Below are positions 21,949 to 29,926 of a stretch of 34,681 bases of DNA, piece by piece. Position 1 is the first letter of the stretch. The number at the start of each line of letters is the position of its first letter. Source of the DNA: an uncultured Eubacteriales bacterium (GTDB lineage Bacteria; Bacillota; Clostridia; Lachnospirales; Lachnospiraceae); NCBI GenBank assembly GCA_900315305.1, contig OMYS01000017.1:1-34681 (forward strand), given 5' to 3'. The position numbers and the translations under genes were made by a program. A model generated the notes under the pieces. The model had not been told where the DNA came from. It worked only from the letters and a program-made list of their open reading frames with translations, and made no database searches.

Positions 21949-23688
21949 TTACTCGGCTGTCTTCACAGCATCCTTGTACACGCGGTTGATTGCAACCGGG
22001 TGGAACTCGACGCCCTTGACATTGCTCTTGATCATCTCCGCGTTGCACTGAGTGTACAGCGGGAAAATGACTGCATTGTTCATGATAATGTCTTCTGCCT
22101 TGTAGAGGGCGTCCCAGCGTCCCTTCTGGTCGAGGGCCAGATCGCCGGTCGTGCACTCCTCGAGGATCGAATCGTAGGTGCTGTCAGAGAACTTGCCATA
22201 GTTGTAGGTGACGTCCGTCTTCCACATGCCGAGATATGTCATCGGATCATCATAGTCCGGTCCCCAGCGCGTGAGACCGAGATCGAAGTCGCCATTGTAC
22301 ATGTCCTGCAGACGCTGCTTCTTCGGCTCCGGCTCAAGATTGATCGTAAGTCCCGGAAGCGCCGCCTCCAGCTCCTCCTTGATGACCTGTGCGACCTTCT
22401 GCGGCTCGTCATCGGCATCCATCTTCATCGTGAGCTCGAGGCTGTTGATGCCGAGCTCGTCGAGGCCCTTCTTCCAGTAATCCGCAGCCTTTGCCGTGTC
22501 GTACGCGCACACGCTGCTGTACCGGCTCTGATCTGCAGAAAATGCATTTCCATCCGGCCCCGTCGCAAAATCGACAGGCACGGCCGTGTACGTCGGCACA
22601 GAGCCGTCACGGCAGACATCATTGCAGATCGACTCCCGGTTGAGCGCCATTGTCATCGCAAGACGAAGGTTGAGGTTCTGCAGCTCCTTGACGCCGGAGA
22701 TATTCGGAGCGATATACCACATATACCCGGAGCTGAAGGACGTGTAGTCCGGATCGTCCTTGACCTGATCGACCTGGTCGCCATTGACAAGCGTGAGATC
22801 AAGATCGCCGTTCTGATAGCTCATGAGAGCCGTCTGGGAATCCTGAATGACGCTGTACTTGATGCCGGAGAGCTTGATCCGGTCCTTGTCGTAGTAGCTT
22901 TCATTTTTCTTCATGTGGATCGAGGTCGCCGCCGGCTCATAGTCATCAATAACGAATGCGCCGTCTGACAGGATCGTGTCCTGGCTGGAGCCATATGTGC
23001 CGTTGCACTTATTGTAAAAATCCTCATTGACCGGATAGAATGTCGGGAAATACATGAGGTTCAGGAAATAACTGACCGGCGCATTCAGCGTGACTACGAG
23101 CGTGTAGTCGTCCTTTGCCGTCACGCCGAGCTCGCTCTTGTCCTTCTTCCCGTCAATAATATCCGCCGCATTCTTGATCTGTCCGATGTCGCTCAGCATG
23201 TATGAATAGATCGCGGCTGTATCCGGATCGACGGCCCGCTGCCACGCGAAGACAAAATCCTTCGCCGTCACGGGCGTTCCATTTGACCATTTCGCGTCCT
23301 TGCGCAGATGAAATGTCCACGTGAGACCGTCCGACGACTCCTCGTAGGACTCCGCAATCGCCGGCACCGGCTCGCCGTTCTTATCCATCTGCATGAGTCC
23401 GTCCATATAATCGGCAATCACTTCAAATGAAGTTCCGTCCTCTGTCGTCTGCGGATCGAGTCCCTCGACCGGCGTCTCGATCATGACATTCAGGTCCCCG
23501 CCGTCGGAGACCGCGCCGGAGGAGGCCGCCTCTTCTCCGGAGACTGTGGTCCCTGTCCCCGATGCCGTCGTCACAACGGAGCCCGATGCCGCCGAGCTGC
23601 CTGTTCCCTTCACAGCCGTACTGCCGCAGCCGGCAAGGCCAAGCGCCATCACGGCAGAAAGTAAGATTGCTGTCACATTTCTCTTCAT
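21949..23688 (-). CDS. Oligopeptide ABC transporter substrate-binding lipoprotein (SBP family 5)
   Basis: 579 aa from the ATG at 23688, which has an excellent Shine-Dalgarno (AGGAGGAG). The lipoprotein signal peptide MKRNVTAILLSAVMALGLAG ends at C21. A Ser/Thr/Gly-rich stalk is followed by the SBP_bac_5 domain with its family signature region (FVFAWQRAVDP, about residues 138-148). It captures peptides outside the membrane for an OppBCDF-type importer. No permease or ATPase gene is adjacent, so it works with a transporter encoded elsewhere. It is flanked by terminators on both sides. Confidence 0.92.
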   Translation of the reverse strand: MKRNVTAILLSAVMALGLAGCGSTAVKGTGSSAASGSVVTTASGTGTTVSGEEAASSGAVSDGGDLNVMIETPVEGLDPQTTEDGTSFEVIADYMDGLMQMDKNGEPVPAIAESYEESSDGLTWTFHLRKDAKWSNGTPVTAKDFVFAWQRAVDPDTAAIYSYMLSDIGQIKNAADIIDGKKDKSELGVTAKDDYTLVVTLNAPVSYFLNLMYFPTFYPVNEDFYNKCNGTYGSSQDTILSDGAFVIDDYEPAATSIHMKKNESYYDKDRIKLSGIKYSVIQDSQTALMSYQNGDLDLTLVNGDQVDQVKDDPDYTSFSSGYMWYIAPNISGVKELQNLNLRLAMTMALNRESICNDVCRDGSVPTYTAVPVDFATGPDGNAFSADQSRYSSVCAYDTAKAADYWKKGLDELGINSLELTMKMDADDEPQKVAQVIKEELEAALPGLTINLEPEPKKQRLQDMYNGDFDLGLTRWGPDYDDPMTYLGMWKTDVTYNYGKFSDSTYDSILEECTTGDLALDQKGRWDALYKAEDIIMNNAVIFPLYTQCNAEMIKSNVKGVEFHPVAINRVYKDAVKTAE

Positions 23689-23735
23689 AAAACTCCTCCT
23701 CTCATATCTGAGCAATACATGCCTGCCTGTAAGAG

Positions 23736-23772
23736 TTAGTGAAAGCTTAGTCCGTCACAGCCTTCATGTCAA
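23736..23772 (-). promoter_or_regulatory. Promoter/operator region of the peptide-binding lipoprotein gene
   Basis: On the minus strand there is a perfect TTGACA (23772-23767), a 17-bp spacer and a poor -10 TAAGCT (23749-23744). The -10 overlaps a TAAGCTT-NNN-CTAA motif (23749-23736) that also occurs upstream of the beta-helix lipoprotein (10129-10116). A weak -10 covered by a regulator-like site suggests a controlled promoter. Confidence 0.4.
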
Positions 23773-23914
23773 GAAAGCTGTCCTTCAGCCGCACATCTGT
23801 CCGAATTTGTCATGATTTCGTCTCTGAATTCCGCCCGCAGGCGTATACATTGTACAGATATGCGTGCATTTCCTGTCATCGCTTCGCCGCAGGCGGGAGA
23901 CGCTCTCGCAATAT

Positions 23915-23966
23915 AAAAAGAGCTCCCCGCCCGGAGACACATGGTCTCCAGAACGGGAAGCTCTTA
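23915..23966 (-). terminator. Terminator of the fumarate reductase-like genes
   Basis: A long hairpin: AAGAGCTCCCCG from 23918 pairs with CGGGAAGCTCTT ending at 23965, with an inner GGAGAC/GTCTCC stem. On the minus strand it is followed by TTTTTATAT. It ends the redox locus about 40 nt after the flavoprotein stop. Confidence 0.88.
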
Positions 23967-24006
23967 TTATAATTCACAGTTGATCCTGCAGCCTCTGCGG
24001 GTATAT

Positions 24007-25629
24007 TTACTGGATGATGCCCGGGCCCTCGAGAACTGTTCTCTTACGGACATACTTCGGAAGAAGCTTCGGGGATACAAGCTCTGTCTCGATGCCTGCG
24101 TCCTTGATCTCCTTCTCGAACTCTGTCGTGTGAGCCAGAGTCAGCTTGCCGACCTTGACGTCCTTGAATCTTGCGCCGGCAGCCTTGCCTGCGTCACGGC
24201 CGAATACGATGACGTCGAGCAGAGAGTTGCCCATCAGTCTGTTTGTGCCGTGAACACCGCCTGTGACCTCGCCTGCTGCGAAGAGGTTCTTGACACCTGT
24301 CTCGCAGTTCGTGTCGATCTCGACACCGCCGTTCTGATAGTGCAGTGTCGGATAGACAAGGATCGGCTCCTTTGTGATATCGATGCCGCGCTTCTCGAAC
24401 ATACGGTACATAGCCGGGATTCTCTTCTTGATTGTGCCCTCGCCGTTCTTGACCTCGATGATCGGAGCGTCAAGCCATACGCCGTAGCCGTGCTCTGTCT
24501 TCACGCCGTTGCCCTTCGCGCACTCGCGGATGATGGCAGCAGCCTCGACGTCACGGGTCTCAAGCGGGTGAACGAAGATGTCGCCATTCTTGTTGACGAC
24601 CTTCGCGCCGAGAGAACGAACCTTCTCTGTAACGAGCGCGCCGTAGATCTGATCCGGGAATGCAGCGCCCGTCGGATGATACTGCAGCGTGTACTGATAG
24701 AGAAGCTTTGCGCCTGCTCTGTAGCTGAGGACAAGACCATCAGCTGTTGCGCCGTAGTGGTTCGATGTCGGGAAGCCCTGATAATGCATACGGCCCGCAC
24801 CGCCTGTAGCAAGGATGACCGTCTTCGCGCGGACAACGATCAGCTCCATTGTCTCCATGTTGAGGAGGACAGCGCCTGCCGCGTTGCCATTCTCGTCCTT
24901 GATGATTTCAATCGCGGAGGAGAACTCGATGATCGGGATCTGACGGTTCAGAACCTCATCGCGGAGTGTACGCATGATCTCCATGCCGGAGTAATCGCGG
25001 CATGCGTGCATTCTCTTGCGGGATGTTCCGCCGCCGTGTGTCGTGATCATGCGGCCTGTCTCGTCCTTATCAAACTCGCAACCGAGATCGTTGAGCCACT
25101 TAATGTCCTCCGGAGCCTCTGTGACGAGCTTTGCGACAAGCTCCTTCTTCGCCATGAAATGGCCGCCGCCGTACGCATCAAGGAAATGCTGTGCCGGGGA
25201 GTCGTTCTCCTTGTCAGCAGCCTGGATGCCGCCCTCAGCCATCATTGTGTTCGCATCACCGGTACGAAGCTTTGTGGAAATGAGGACCTTTGCGCCGGCC
25301 TCATCTGCCTCGATCGCCGCAGAGCAGCCTGCTCCGCCGCCGCCGATGATCAGGACATCGACATCATATGCCGGATGCTCAAGATCGACATCGCCCTCGT
25401 GTACACGCGGATGAGCCTGCAACATATCAGCGAGCTCGTGAGGAGCCTTCTCGCCCTTGTTCGGGCCGATCTTCAGCTCTTCGAACGCGTCCTTGTTATA
25501 ATCCGGATGATACTTTCTGAGCAGCTCATCCTTCTCGTCAGCAGTCATGCGTCTCGGCTCAGCTGCTGCATTTGCCTGTCTCTTCTCCGCGACCTTTGCA
25601 AGAGATTCCTGAAAACTATCTGGATACAT
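24007..25629 (-). CDS. Fumarate reductase/succinate dehydrogenase-type flavoprotein (TfrA-like)
   Basis: 540 aa. An unusual ~88-residue N-terminal extension precedes the FAD-binding fold (VLIIGGGGAGCSAA, 92-105). Dicarboxylate-site residues of the FrdA/SdhA family are present: QYHPTG (H318), the catalytic-Arg region ETRDVEAAA (R359), H430 (LHYQNGGVEID) and R464 (GTNRLMGNSLLD). The position that carries the FAD-linking histidine in membrane-bound FrdA/SdhA is Asn127 (DANTMMAEGG), so FAD should be non-covalent, as in soluble relatives. It likely reduces fumarate to succinate in the cytoplasm, or the reverse. It is 15 nt downstream of the iron-sulfur gene; no membrane anchor subunit is nearby. 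An L-aspartate oxidase role is less likely with this partner. Confidence 0.85.
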   Translation of the reverse strand: MYPDSFQESLAKVAEKRQANAAAEPRRMTADEKDELLRKYHPDYNKDAFEELKIGPNKGEKAPHELADMLQAHPRVHEGDVDLEHPAYDVDVLIIGGGGAGCSAAIEADEAGAKVLISTKLRTGDANTMMAEGGIQAADKENDSPAQHFLDAYGGGHFMAKKELVAKLVTEAPEDIKWLNDLGCEFDKDETGRMITTHGGGTSRKRMHACRDYSGMEIMRTLRDEVLNRQIPIIEFSSAIEIIKDENGNAAGAVLLNMETMELIVVRAKTVILATGGAGRMHYQGFPTSNHYGATADGLVLSYRAGAKLLYQYTLQYHPTGAAFPDQIYGALVTEKVRSLGAKVVNKNGDIFVHPLETRDVEAAAIIRECAKGNGVKTEHGYGVWLDAPIIEVKNGEGTIKKRIPAMYRMFEKRGIDITKEPILVYPTLHYQNGGVEIDTNCETGVKNLFAAGEVTGGVHGTNRLMGNSLLDVIVFGRDAGKAAGARFKDVKVGKLTLAHTTEFEKEIKDAGIETELVSPKLLPKYVRKRTVLEGPGIIQ

Positions 25630-25644
25630 ATTCTGTAATCCTCC

Positions 25645-26319
25645 TTATTTCTCAATCTCACGAGTATTGTATTTCTCGCGGATGTCTGCATCACTGAGTG
25701 ACATAACAGCCTTCATTGCATCGTCGTATTTGCCCTCGGAGATCTCCTTGACTCTGTCGAGAAGGTGCTGCGCCTGCGGTGTGAGGTACTTGCCGTTCAG
25801 ACGTCTTGCGAGCATAGCGACCTGCGGATGAGAAATGCCTGCCGGGCATCTGGATGAGCAGACGCCGCACATAACGCAGTCAAATGAAAGATCTGCGCAT
25901 GCCTTGAAGTCACCTCTCTGCGCATAAGCGATGTACTGCATGACATTGAGGCCCTGTGTGCAGGCCTTTGTGCAGGCGTTACATCCGACGCATGCGTAGA
26001 TTTCCGGGTAGAGCTGCATCATGAGCTGCTGCTCCGGCTTGACCTTGTTGATGTCGTAGACCTGCTTGACAAGCGGGAAGAACGGCAGTGTCGCAACATA
26101 CATGTTGTTCTCGACCTGTGTCTGGCATGCGAGAGCCATCTTGAGCTCCTGCTGTCCCTTGATTCTGTAGATCGTAGCGCACGCGCCGCAGAAACCATTG
26201 CGGCAGCCGACGCCGCGCACCAGCTGATAACCTGCATACTCCATCGCTGTCATGATGGTCAGGTTTGACGGCACTTCATATTTCTTTCCGAAGAAATAGA
26301 CATTTACCATATCTGCCAT
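25645..26319 (-). CDS. Iron-sulfur subunit of the fumarate reductase-like enzyme (TfrB N-terminal-like)
   Basis: 224 aa from the ATG at 26319; an ATG six codons upstream lies inside the GGAGG ribosome site and is rejected. The N-terminal plant-type [2Fe-2S] domain has C39, C44, C47 and C65. The C-terminal domain has two CxxCxxCxxxC motifs (C110/113/116/120 and C148/151/154/158), predicting two [4Fe-4S] clusters, unlike standard FrdB with its [3Fe-4S] centre. This resembles the N-terminal part of archaeal thiol:fumarate reductase TfrB without its CCG (HdrB-like) part; a separate HdrB is encoded in the same locus. It would pass electrons to the flavoprotein encoded just downstream. Confidence 0.85.
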   Translation of the reverse strand: MADMVNVYFFGKKYEVPSNLTIMTAMEYAGYQLVRGVGCRNGFCGACATIYRIKGQQELKMALACQTQVENNMYVATLPFFPLVKQVYDINKVKPEQQLMMQLYPEIYACVGCNACTKACTQGLNVMQYIAYAQRGDFKACADLSFDCVMCGVCSSRCPAGISHPQVAMLARRLNGKYLTPQAQHLLDRVKEISEGKYDDAMKAVMSLSDADIREKYNTREIEK

Positions 26320-26411
26320 GGGATTTATATCCTCCATTTAAAATGAGATCATCTGTTGTACTCGATATAAGAAAGGGCCGGGCAAGCGCTAAAACACCTG
26401 CTGTCTGCCTT

Positions 26412-26661
26412 GCATCCAGCCCAGCCGCACTTCGGTTGCTTCAAGCCAGGCTCGGCCGCAAGCGGCCGTTGGATTTGGTGTCCTCTGGCCGGGCTCGGCC
26501 GCAAGCGGCCGTTGGATTTAATGTCCTCTGGCCAGGCTCGGCCGCAAGCGGCCTCGCTAAATTACCTGCTGGCTGCTCGACGGCACCCCGCTAAAGCGGG
26601 TGCCTGTCTTCGCATCCAGCCCAGCCGCACTTCGTGCGTCTGCTCGAATCCTGCGGATTCG
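26412..26661. repeat. Palindrome-rich intergenic repeat cluster between flxA-like and iron-sulfur genes
   Basis: The 349-nt gap (26320-26668) holds no convincing gene. It contains about 2.5 copies of a 43-bp unit (starts 26445, 26488, 26531), each carrying the hairpin CGGCCGC-AA-GCGGCCG. A 23-bp perfect direct repeat occurs at 26412-26434 and 26612-26634. Further stem-loops are GGCACCCCGC-TAAA-GCGGGTGCC (26582-26604), CGCAC-TTC-GTGCG (26626-26638) and CGAATCC-TGC-GGATTCG (26645-26661), the last 7 nt after the flxA-like stop. None has a U-tract on the minus strand, so they are not classical terminators; they may stabilise or process the transcript. Confidence 0.8.
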
Positions 26662-26668
26662 AGGGTAA

Positions 26669-27496
26669 TTAAAACTCCGGCGGGAGTAAATCGAGCTTGT
26701 CGTACCGGAACACCGGGCCGTCCTTGCAGACGTACTTGTCGCCGATGTTGCAGCGGCCGCACTTGCCGATTCCGCATTTCATGCGCATTTCCATTGTCGT
26801 GTAGACCTGTGATGTCTTGAAGCCCTGCTTCTTCAGGCCTTCCAGCGTGAAATGGATCATGATCGGCGGTCCGCAGATGATGATGATCTTGTCAAGGGAG
26901 AGGCCGAGCTCGGAAGCGTATGTCGGGACGAATCCGACATGGCCGTCCCAGCCTTCCTCCTCGCGGTCGATCGTGAGATAGACGGAGCAGTGCGGATCCT
27001 TTGCCCACTCCTCCTCGATCTCCTTGCGCTTGACGAGGTCCTCCTTTGTGCGGGAGCCGTAAATGATATCGAGGTGACCGTAGTTCTCCGGGTTGGCTCT
27101 GCAGTAATTGATGATGGAACGGAGCGGAGCAAGACCGATACCGCCGGCGATGAAGACGAGGTCCTTTCCTCTGAAATCCGTGTCAACCGGGAAGCCGTTG
27201 CCATACGGTCCGCGGACCAGAATCTCCTGTCCCTCTTCCATGTCGTGCAGCCAGCTCGTGAGATGTCCGCATTTCTTGATGGAGAACTCATTGTAATCCG
27301 GGTTCTGCGGCGCGGATGTGATCGAGAACATACCCTCGCCGACACCCGGGACGGAAACCATCGCGCACTGTCCCGGGATGTTCTTGAAGATCGGCTTGCC
27401 GTCGAGACCCACTACGTGGAAGGACTTGACGTCGCCCGTCTCCTGGACGATTTCCTTGACCACGCCGATCTGAGGAATTAACTCTTCTTTATTCAT
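26669..27496 (-). CDS. FAD/NAD(P)-binding oxidoreductase subunit, FlxA-like
   Basis: 275 aa from the ATG at 27496, which overlaps the upstream stop by 4 nt (ATGA) and has GGAGGATGCGGA before it. It is a ferredoxin-NADP+ reductase-fold protein: FAD-binding FSITSAP (57-63), GPYGNGF (96-102), nucleotide-binding FIAGGIGLAPLRS (115-127), YGSRT and ICGPP. A C-terminal [2Fe-2S] site of the dihydroorotate dehydrogenase electron-transfer type has C241, C246, C249 and C257. Similar subunits are FlxA, AsrB and the gamma subunit of sulfhydrogenases. It is the expected NAD(P)H entry point of the complex. Confidence 0.87.
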   Translation of the reverse strand: MNKEELIPQIGVVKEIVQETGDVKSFHVVGLDGKPIFKNIPGQCAMVSVPGVGEGMFSITSAPQNPDYNEFSIKKCGHLTSWLHDMEEGQEILVRGPYGNGFPVDTDFRGKDLVFIAGGIGLAPLRSIINYCRANPENYGHLDIIYGSRTKEDLVKRKEIEEEWAKDPHCSVYLTIDREEEGWDGHVGFVPTYASELGLSLDKIIIICGPPIMIHFTLEGLKKQGFKTSQVYTTMEMRMKCGIGKCGRCNIGDKYVCKDGPVFRYDKLDLLPPEF

Positions 27497-28521
27497 TCCG
27501 CATCCTCCTCCAGCGCTTTCATGACTTTCACAATATTCATCTGAATCGGGCACTTCTTCAGGCAGCGTCCGCAGCCCACGCAGCTGTACATACCGTCATT
27601 CTTGATCGGATAGTAGACCAGCTTGTGCATGAATCTCTGGCGGAAGCGCTCCTTCTGCGTCTTACGCGGTGTGCCGGCAGCCATCATGGTGAAGTCATTG
27701 TACATGCAGCTGTCCCAGCATCTGTAGCGCTCGATCGTGTGGTTGTTGCCCGTGAAGTCCTCGATATCGAAGCACTGGCATGTCGGGCAGACAAATGTGC
27801 ATGCGCCGCAGCCGAGGCAGTGGCTGGAAAGCTCCGCCCACTTCGGGCTGTTGAAGACCTCAAGCTCCTTGTCGCGGTTGTCGACCGGCTTCACATCCTT
27901 CAGCGGAAGACGGTCAAGAATCTCATGGATCTTCTCGATCTGTGCGTCGACCGCTGCCTGATCACCCTCTGTGAGGACGTCCTTGATGCTGTCGATCAGC
28001 TTCTGGCCCTTCTCCGTCACCGGCTCCATGCAGAAGTCGTCGCCGACGATCCACGCCTGAACATCGCCTGCCGGCTTTGCCGCGTCGATGCCGAAGCTGC
28101 CGCAGAAGCAGGTCTCTGCCGGGCGGTTGCACGCCAGAGAGACGATCGTCGCATGCTTCCGTCTGTTTTCATAATATGTGTCGACCGGGTCTGCGAGGAA
28201 TACGTTATCCAGTACATCAAATGAACGGACATCGCATGCTCTCGCGCCGAAAATGACATAATCCTCTGACTCGGACCGCTCATCGAAGATATCGATGTGC
28301 TTGCCCTCGCGGCGGAACTTCACCATCGGCTGAACCTGCGGGAAGAAGAAATCCTTAGCAGAGCGAAGCGTGTTCAGCTGCTTTGACATCTGAACGCCCT
28401 CCGTGTACGGCTTGAATTCCGCCTGACCTGCAGCATTGTCGACCGGCAGGTAGAGCTTTTCATTTGCCGAAATCGCGTCCAGAACCTTGTTCAGATCAGA
28501 ATAAGCTACCTTGACGATCAT
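27493..28521 (-). CDS. 4Fe-4S dicluster electron-transfer protein, FlxB/AsrA-like
   Basis: 342 aa. An N-terminal alpha/beta region of about 230 residues with conserved FGARACDVRSFDVLD (91-105) and CNRPAETCFC (131-140) is followed by two [4Fe-4S] motifs (C235/238/241/245 and C314/317/320/324). This is the layout of the sulfhydrogenase beta and anaerobic sulfite reductase A families, which relay electrons from an FAD/NAD(P) subunit. It overlaps its neighbours by 1 nt upstream and 4 nt downstream, so it is translationally coupled. Assignment as FlxB versus FlxC is by similarity of layout only. Confidence 0.82.
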   Translation of the reverse strand: MIVKVAYSDLNKVLDAISANEKLYLPVDNAAGQAEFKPYTEGVQMSKQLNTLRSAKDFFFPQVQPMVKFRREGKHIDIFDERSESEDYVIFGARACDVRSFDVLDNVFLADPVDTYYENRRKHATIVSLACNRPAETCFCGSFGIDAAKPAGDVQAWIVGDDFCMEPVTEKGQKLIDSIKDVLTEGDQAAVDAQIEKIHEILDRLPLKDVKPVDNRDKELEVFNSPKWAELSSHCLGCGACTFVCPTCQCFDIEDFTGNNHTIERYRCWDSCMYNDFTMMAAGTPRKTQKERFRQRFMHKLVYYPIKNDGMYSCVGCGRCLKKCPIQMNIVKVMKALEEDAE

Positions 28522-29495
28522 TATTCAGCTCCTCCTTTCTGAACAACAGACGCCTCAGCGTCCTTATCCTTCGTGTAGTCGACGACAGGGCTCACCTGGC
28601 CAACCTCCGCGCCGGCCATGAACGGACCGTACAGCTCGTTGTAATCCTTGATGAACTTTCTGTTCAGCAGATGAAGCGGAATGTGCTCCGGGCATACGCG
28701 GGAACACTCGCCACAGTCTGTGCAGCGTCCGGCGACATGGAACGCGCGGATGATGTGGAACATGCTCTCCTCGAAGCTGTTCGCCGGAGCCTTGTTGAAC
28801 GCACCCGAATCATAATTGTCGAAGACGCATTTCTCGCATGTACATGCCGGGCAGACATTTCTGCAGGCATTGCAGCGGATGCACTTGGACAGCTGGGACT
28901 GCCAGAACTTGAAGCGCTCCTCAGCGGACATCTTCTCGATCTCCTCGACCTCATCGAACCGGTGAGAATCAAGGACCTCGCCGTCCTCGCCGATCAGCTC
29001 GTCGTAAGCGACATGCTTCTTGGACTTGCAGTTCAGGCATCTCTCAGCCATGACATCCATCGCCGGAACAGACTCCTCGCCGTAGATCGTGCTGATCTTC
29101 AGCGTGCCGTTCTCATTTTTCACATCTGTGATGCAGTCGATGCCCTTTGCGCGGAGCTTCTCGACATCAGCCTTGCCGTAGCACTCGATGCCGACCGCGT
29201 ATACGTTGTCGCGATGGATCTTGTACTCCGTGAGCAGCTGGTTGAAGCTGTATGTATCGCACGGCTTCAGGAAAACGAGGACCTTGCCCTCCTTCTCAGA
29301 TTCTGAGCGCAGATACTTGGACAGGTTTGCGCCGCAGAAATCATTGTAAACGAAATTATTCTTGACTTCCTCTACGCTCGTGAAGACAGCCGGTGTGATG
29401 TCGTACACGAACTGGCCCTTCTGCCAGCCGAGTACCCGATTCACCGTACCATCCTCAAGAAGCTCACAGGCACGCCTTATCAGTTCGTCTTGCAT
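28521..29495 (-). CDS. 4Fe-4S dicluster protein with FrhB-like N-terminus, FlxC-like
   Basis: 324 aa. The N-terminal part (about 1-165) resembles coenzyme F420 hydrogenase/dehydrogenase beta-type proteins (VLVFLKPCDTYSFNQLL, 72-88; ERCLNCKSKK, 151-160). Two [4Fe-4S] motifs follow (C205/208/211/215 and C258/261/264/268), with extra cysteines at C218, C220 and C223. It is the second iron-sulfur relay protein of the module. Its start overlaps the upstream gene by 16 nt, with the Shine-Dalgarno GGAGG inside that gene's end. F420 use is not implied; only the fold is shared. Confidence 0.8.
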   Translation of the reverse strand: MQDELIRRACELLEDGTVNRVLGWQKGQFVYDITPAVFTSVEEVKNNFVYNDFCGANLSKYLRSESEKEGKVLVFLKPCDTYSFNQLLTEYKIHRDNVYAVGIECYGKADVEKLRAKGIDCITDVKNENGTLKISTIYGEESVPAMDVMAERCLNCKSKKHVAYDELIGEDGEVLDSHRFDEVEEIEKMSAEERFKFWQSQLSKCIRCNACRNVCPACTCEKCVFDNYDSGAFNKAPANSFEESMFHIIRAFHVAGRCTDCGECSRVCPEHIPLHLLNRKFIKDYNELYGPFMAGAEVGQVSPVVDYTKDKDAEASVVQKGGAE

Positions 29496-29926
29496 CTCAA
29501 ATCCTCCAGTCTGCGATTTTCACCAAGCTCCTCGATCGTCTTCGTGAAATCTGTGACGACCTCGGCAAATCTTGCACCCTCTGCGGCAGATACCCACTCG
29601 ACGCGGGTACGCGCGCTCTCGACGCCGAGGTAATTCAGCATAGAGAACAGAAGGGTCATGCGCCGTCTTGTGTGATAATTTCCCGTTGTGTAATGGCAGT
29701 CACCCGGATGGCAGCCCATGACGAGAACGCCGTCGGCGCCTCTCTGGAACGCTCTCAGGATGAACAGCGGGTTAATACGGCAGGAGCACGGAACGCGGAT
29801 GATCTTGACGTTATCCGGATAGGACGCGCGGTTGTTGCCGGCCGTGTCAGCACCGGAATAAGAGCACCAGTTGCAGCAGAACGCCACGATCAGCGGCTTC
29901 CACTCTTTGTTTTCATTTACTGACAT
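29480..29926 (-). CDS. MvhD/FlxD-type [2Fe-2S] electron-transfer subunit
   Basis: 148 aa, the single-domain 'hydrogenase iron-sulfur subunit' family. Conserved cysteines are FCCNWCSYSGAD (C17, C18, C21), VPCSCRI (C47, C49) and GCHPGDCHY (C72, C77), with RRRM following. In methanogens MvhD links the hydrogenase to HdrA; in Flx systems the equivalent links the NAD(P)H-oxidising part to HdrA. Its ATG overlaps the hdrA end by 10 nt, with GGAGGT about 8 nt before it. Position next to HdrA is the standard arrangement and places this protein as the bridge to the bifurcating subunit. Confidence 0.92.
   Translation of the reverse strand: MSVNENKEWKPLIVAFCCNWCSYSGADTAGNNRASYPDNVKIIRVPCSCRINPLFILRAFQRGADGVLVMGCHPGDCHYTTGNYHTRRRMTLLFSMLNYLGVESARTRVEWVSAAEGARFAEVVTDFTKTIEELGENRRLEDLRCKTN

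Noticed and set aside
24007..25629. The flavoprotein as L-aspartate oxidase (NadB)
   Set aside because: Asn at the flavin-linking position is compatible, but the adjacent iron-sulfur subunit, N-terminal extension and lack of nadA/nadC nearby favour a fumarate reductase role. Phylogeny would settle it.
23941..25638. A 565-codon plus-strand open frame antisense to the fumarate reductase flavoprotein
   Set aside because: Same reasoning; it also runs through the terminator of the redox locus and matches no family.
26320..26668. A Rho-independent terminator after the flxA-like gene
   Set aside because: Several hairpins are present but none is followed by a T-run on the minus strand.
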